Shown one piece after another: positions 62,772 to 64,000 of a stretch of 64,000 bases of DNA. Position 1 is the stretch's first letter, and each line of letters opens with the position of its first letter. The notes beneath the pieces are model-generated. The model saw nothing but the letters and a program-made list of their open reading frames with translations. It was not told where the DNA came from and did no database searches. The position numbers and the translations under genes are program-made. This stretch comes from Sphingobacterium detergens (GTDB taxonomy: Bacteria > Bacteroidota > Bacteroidia > Sphingobacteriales > Sphingobacteriaceae), in NCBI RefSeq assembly GCF_003610355.1, contig NZ_RAPY01000003.1, positions 654,945 through 718,944 of the forward strand, in the 5' to 3' direction.

Positions 62772-63158
62772 ATGAAAGATCTTAAGAAATACGCTATTAT
62801 CCCGGCGACACCAGAAGAATTGTATCTCGCCTTAACAACCGAAATTACGGCCCGTCTGTGGACTGGCGATCTTGTATCAATAGATGCAACAGTAAATGGT
62901 GAATTTTCCTTGTGGGATGGTGCAATTACTGGTCGATTCTTGGAATTGGAACCTTCTACCAAAATTGTGCAGGAATGGTATTTCGGAGAAACTGACAGTC
63001 CTTCTATTGTTACATTAAAGCTACATGAACATAAAAAAGGAACTTCATTAGAGATTAGACAGACCAATATACCAGATGAAGATTATGAAAATATTGCTGA
63101 AGGTTGGGAAGATCCCTATATCTCTTCTCTAATTGATTTTTATACTGAAGAAGATTAA
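62772..63158 (+). CDS. SRPBCC/AHSA1-like protein
   Basis: 128 residues. The AHSA1-type pattern is complete: YAIIPATPEELYLALTTEIT, WTGDLVSIDATVNGEFSLWD, KIVQEWYFGETDSPSIVTLK, then IPDEDYENIAEGWEDPYISS. These proteins bind hydrophobic ligands or Hsp90; the bacterial role is unclear. Monocistronic, with its own terminator. Confidence 0.88.
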   Translation: MKDLKKYAIIPATPEELYLALTTEITARLWTGDLVSIDATVNGEFSLWDGAITGRFLELEPSTKIVQEWYFGETDSPSIVTLKLHEHKKGTSLEIRQTNIPDEDYENIAEGWEDPYISSLIDFYTEED

Positions 63159-63178
63159 TTTTTAAATAAGATCAACAG

Positions 63179-63210
63179 AGAGCCTAGTTTTTTAAGCTAG
63201 GCTCTTTTAA
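63179..63210 (+). terminator. Terminator after the SRPBCC gene
   Basis: AGAGCCTAG (63179-63187) and CTAGGCTCT form a perfect 9-bp stem around a 9-base loop, followed by TTTAA. It lies 20 bases after the stop. Confidence 0.8.
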
Positions 63211-63635
63211 TCATTATGCTATTTAACAAAGAATTCTTAAATTCTCCCTGAATTAACCATTCAATATCTTAAATTCAATAGTTTCCTTCCTTCATAATAG
63301 ATTTTTGAACCACTTCAAATCTTTTCCATATATAGCAGCTATTTAGAAAAGCTATTGTTCATCTATCTATTGCCAAAGAATCCTCACACCATATGATAAT
63401 GTAGTACATTTTCATTGTTTAAGTGTTACATTTTTTTAACTGGTTTAAGCTCGAAGTATCTATTTGTAACAATAAATCTTATCGGTTCTTATCAATTCCC
63501 TATTTTAATCCTCATATCTTTAGTCCTCAAACAATATATCCATTACCCCCTATCCTCCCATAGCTTATAACTGGAAATATATTCGAAGCTGTGCTCGAGG
63601 AACCTTCCAGCCTATAACAAACTTAGTTATTATAG

Positions 63636-63744
63636 CGGCTAAGATACCTTCTAAGTTTACTTTTATTCAGGAACGATTCACATAAAAGCAGCTTCACTCG
63701 GTTAAGATCATTACAGCAAAAGCTGTAATAACATCGGCTAAGAT
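63636..63744. repeat. Three CGG(C/T)TAAGAT units
   Basis: CGGCTAAGAT at 63636-63645, CGGTTAAGAT at 63699-63708 and CGGCTAAGAT at 63735-63744. The first and third are both preceded by an AT-rich TTATTATAG-like or AATAACAT-like block. Spacings are 63 and 36 bases, so this is not a regular tandem array. Confidence 0.5.
63710..63729. repeat. Perfect hairpin ATTACAGC-AAAA-GCTGTAAT
   Basis: ATTACAGC (63710-63717), loop AAAA, GCTGTAAT (63722-63729): a perfect 8-bp stem. It is not followed by a T-run and lies between the second and third CGG(C/T)TAAGAT units, so it is not an ordinary terminator. Confidence 0.6.
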
Positions 63745-63873
63745 ATAGCCTTAGACGACAAGCAGGATATACACCGTCATGATAAGGAGTGTCCTACACC
63801 GAATTTCCGCTGTAGAGCCAGTAATCACTGAAAAATATATTAACAAGGTACTAGCGCAGTACTTTAGATCACG

Positions 63874-63977
63874 GCCATACAGCTTTGACCTGACAGTGCT
63901 ATTCCGGAGTCTTATCCCTTAGTGGTTTTCGGGAGTGGATTCCAGTGTGGCTTTTGGGCCAGAGCCATACAGCTTTG
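63874..63977. repeat. 14-base direct repeat GCCATACAGCTTTG
   Basis: Identical copies at 63874-63887 and 63964-63977. The 90-base period is a multiple of three, and in the plus-strand frame both encode PYSF. The pattern suggests a coding repeat, now interrupted by TAG at 63918-63920. Confidence 0.6.
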
Positions 63978-64000
63978 TACCAGATAATAGGGTTGCGGAA

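Larger units (their letters stand above)
63211..64000. other. 790-base stretch without a complete gene, with repeats
   Basis: Up to about 63540 it is plain AT-rich intergenic DNA. From about 63560 the composition rises in GC and structured repeats appear: three CGG(C/T)TAAGAT units, a perfect hairpin at 63710-63729 and a 14-base direct repeat. On the plus strand a frame from ATG 63779 to TAG 63920 continues in frame beyond the stop to the window end, containing PYSF twice, 30 codons apart. This looks like a decayed or interrupted coding repeat, or a repeat family of unknown origin. Confidence 0.5.

Noticed and set aside
63911..64000. Minus-strand open frame at the window end (Trp-rich, ending at about 63911)
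   Set aside because: It has no start within the window and mirrors the plus-strand repeat frame; neither strand can be chosen with confidence, so it is not annotated as a CDS.
1..64000. tRNA, rRNA, CRISPR arrays, insertion sequences, prophage or defence-system genes
   Set aside because: None were recognised on either strand by eye; the window is core chromosome. A tRNAscan or CRISPR search would settle small cases.

Overview
The window is AT-rich chromosomal DNA from a member of the Bacteroidota, most likely Sphingobacteriaceae (Sphingobacterium or Pedobacter-like). The evidence is the short NuoG, the ExbB/ExbD/ExbD/TonB/PstS-like/TPR cluster, the MoxR-DUF58-DUF4129-DUF4350-SpoIIM-RDD cluster, a beta-barrel protein with a CarboxypepD_reg-like N-terminus, the bamD-rpoZ-coaBC order, and several promoters that fit the Bacteroidota sigma-A pattern (TTG about 19-20 bases before TAnnTTTG) with few strong Shine-Dalgarno sites. 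Almost everything is ordinary core-genome content. I see no tRNA, rRNA, CRISPR array, insertion sequence or prophage. The genus is inference.

Layout. 1-8.4 kb (minus): complex I operon nuoA to nuoL, with nuoL cut by the window start. 8.5-14.7 kb (minus): energy-transduction operon exbB, exbD, exbD, tonB, a small membrane protein, a PstS-like lipoprotein and a TPR protein. 15.1-16.3 kb: SUI1/YciH and a diacylglycerol-kinase-like enzyme. 16.4-17.9 kb (plus): metK behind a SAM-II-type riboswitch. 18.4-25.4 kb: DUF58, MoxR, DUF4350, DUF4129, membrane protein and SpoIIM-like genes, with an RDD gene divergent to them. 25.6-31 kb (minus): fabD, an M16 peptidase and a large outer-membrane beta-barrel protein. 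31.2-39.5 kb: rnhB, YfhO-like protein, YbjQ-family protein, a Ktr/Trk potassium system and an AsmA-like protein. 39.5-43 kb: two uncharacterised secreted proteins with overlapping genes. 43-51.6 kb: rsgA, polA, a YwqK-like MORN protein, psd, an orphan histidine kinase, and a DUF47 plus Pit phosphate transport pair. 51.8-54.8 kb: ompA-type porin and a TPR protein. 54.9-63.2 kb: aroE, an MBL hydrolase, a LolE/FtsX-like permease, a CarboxypepD_reg-like protein, nfu, bamD-rpoZ-coaBC, an RsmF-like methyltransferase and an SRPBCC protein. 63.2-64 kb: a stretch with no complete gene, containing short repeats and a broken reading frame.

How the genes work together. Complex I makes the proton gradient that the ExbB/ExbD/TonB machine spends on outer-membrane transport. 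BamD, OmpA, the beta-barrel protein and the LolE-like permease belong to outer-membrane biogenesis. The phosphate pair has a Pho-box-like repeat in place of a -33 element, and an unpaired histidine kinase lies next to it. The most interesting non-coding signals are the SAM-II-like riboswitch, a sigma-54-like promoter in front of ompA, the Pho-box-like repeat, a parS-like palindrome, a 17-base promoter motif shared by three nearby genes, and long perfect palindromes at convergent gene ends. Many start codons here were moved from a possible upstream TTG to the internal ATG that begins the conserved protein; each case is noted.
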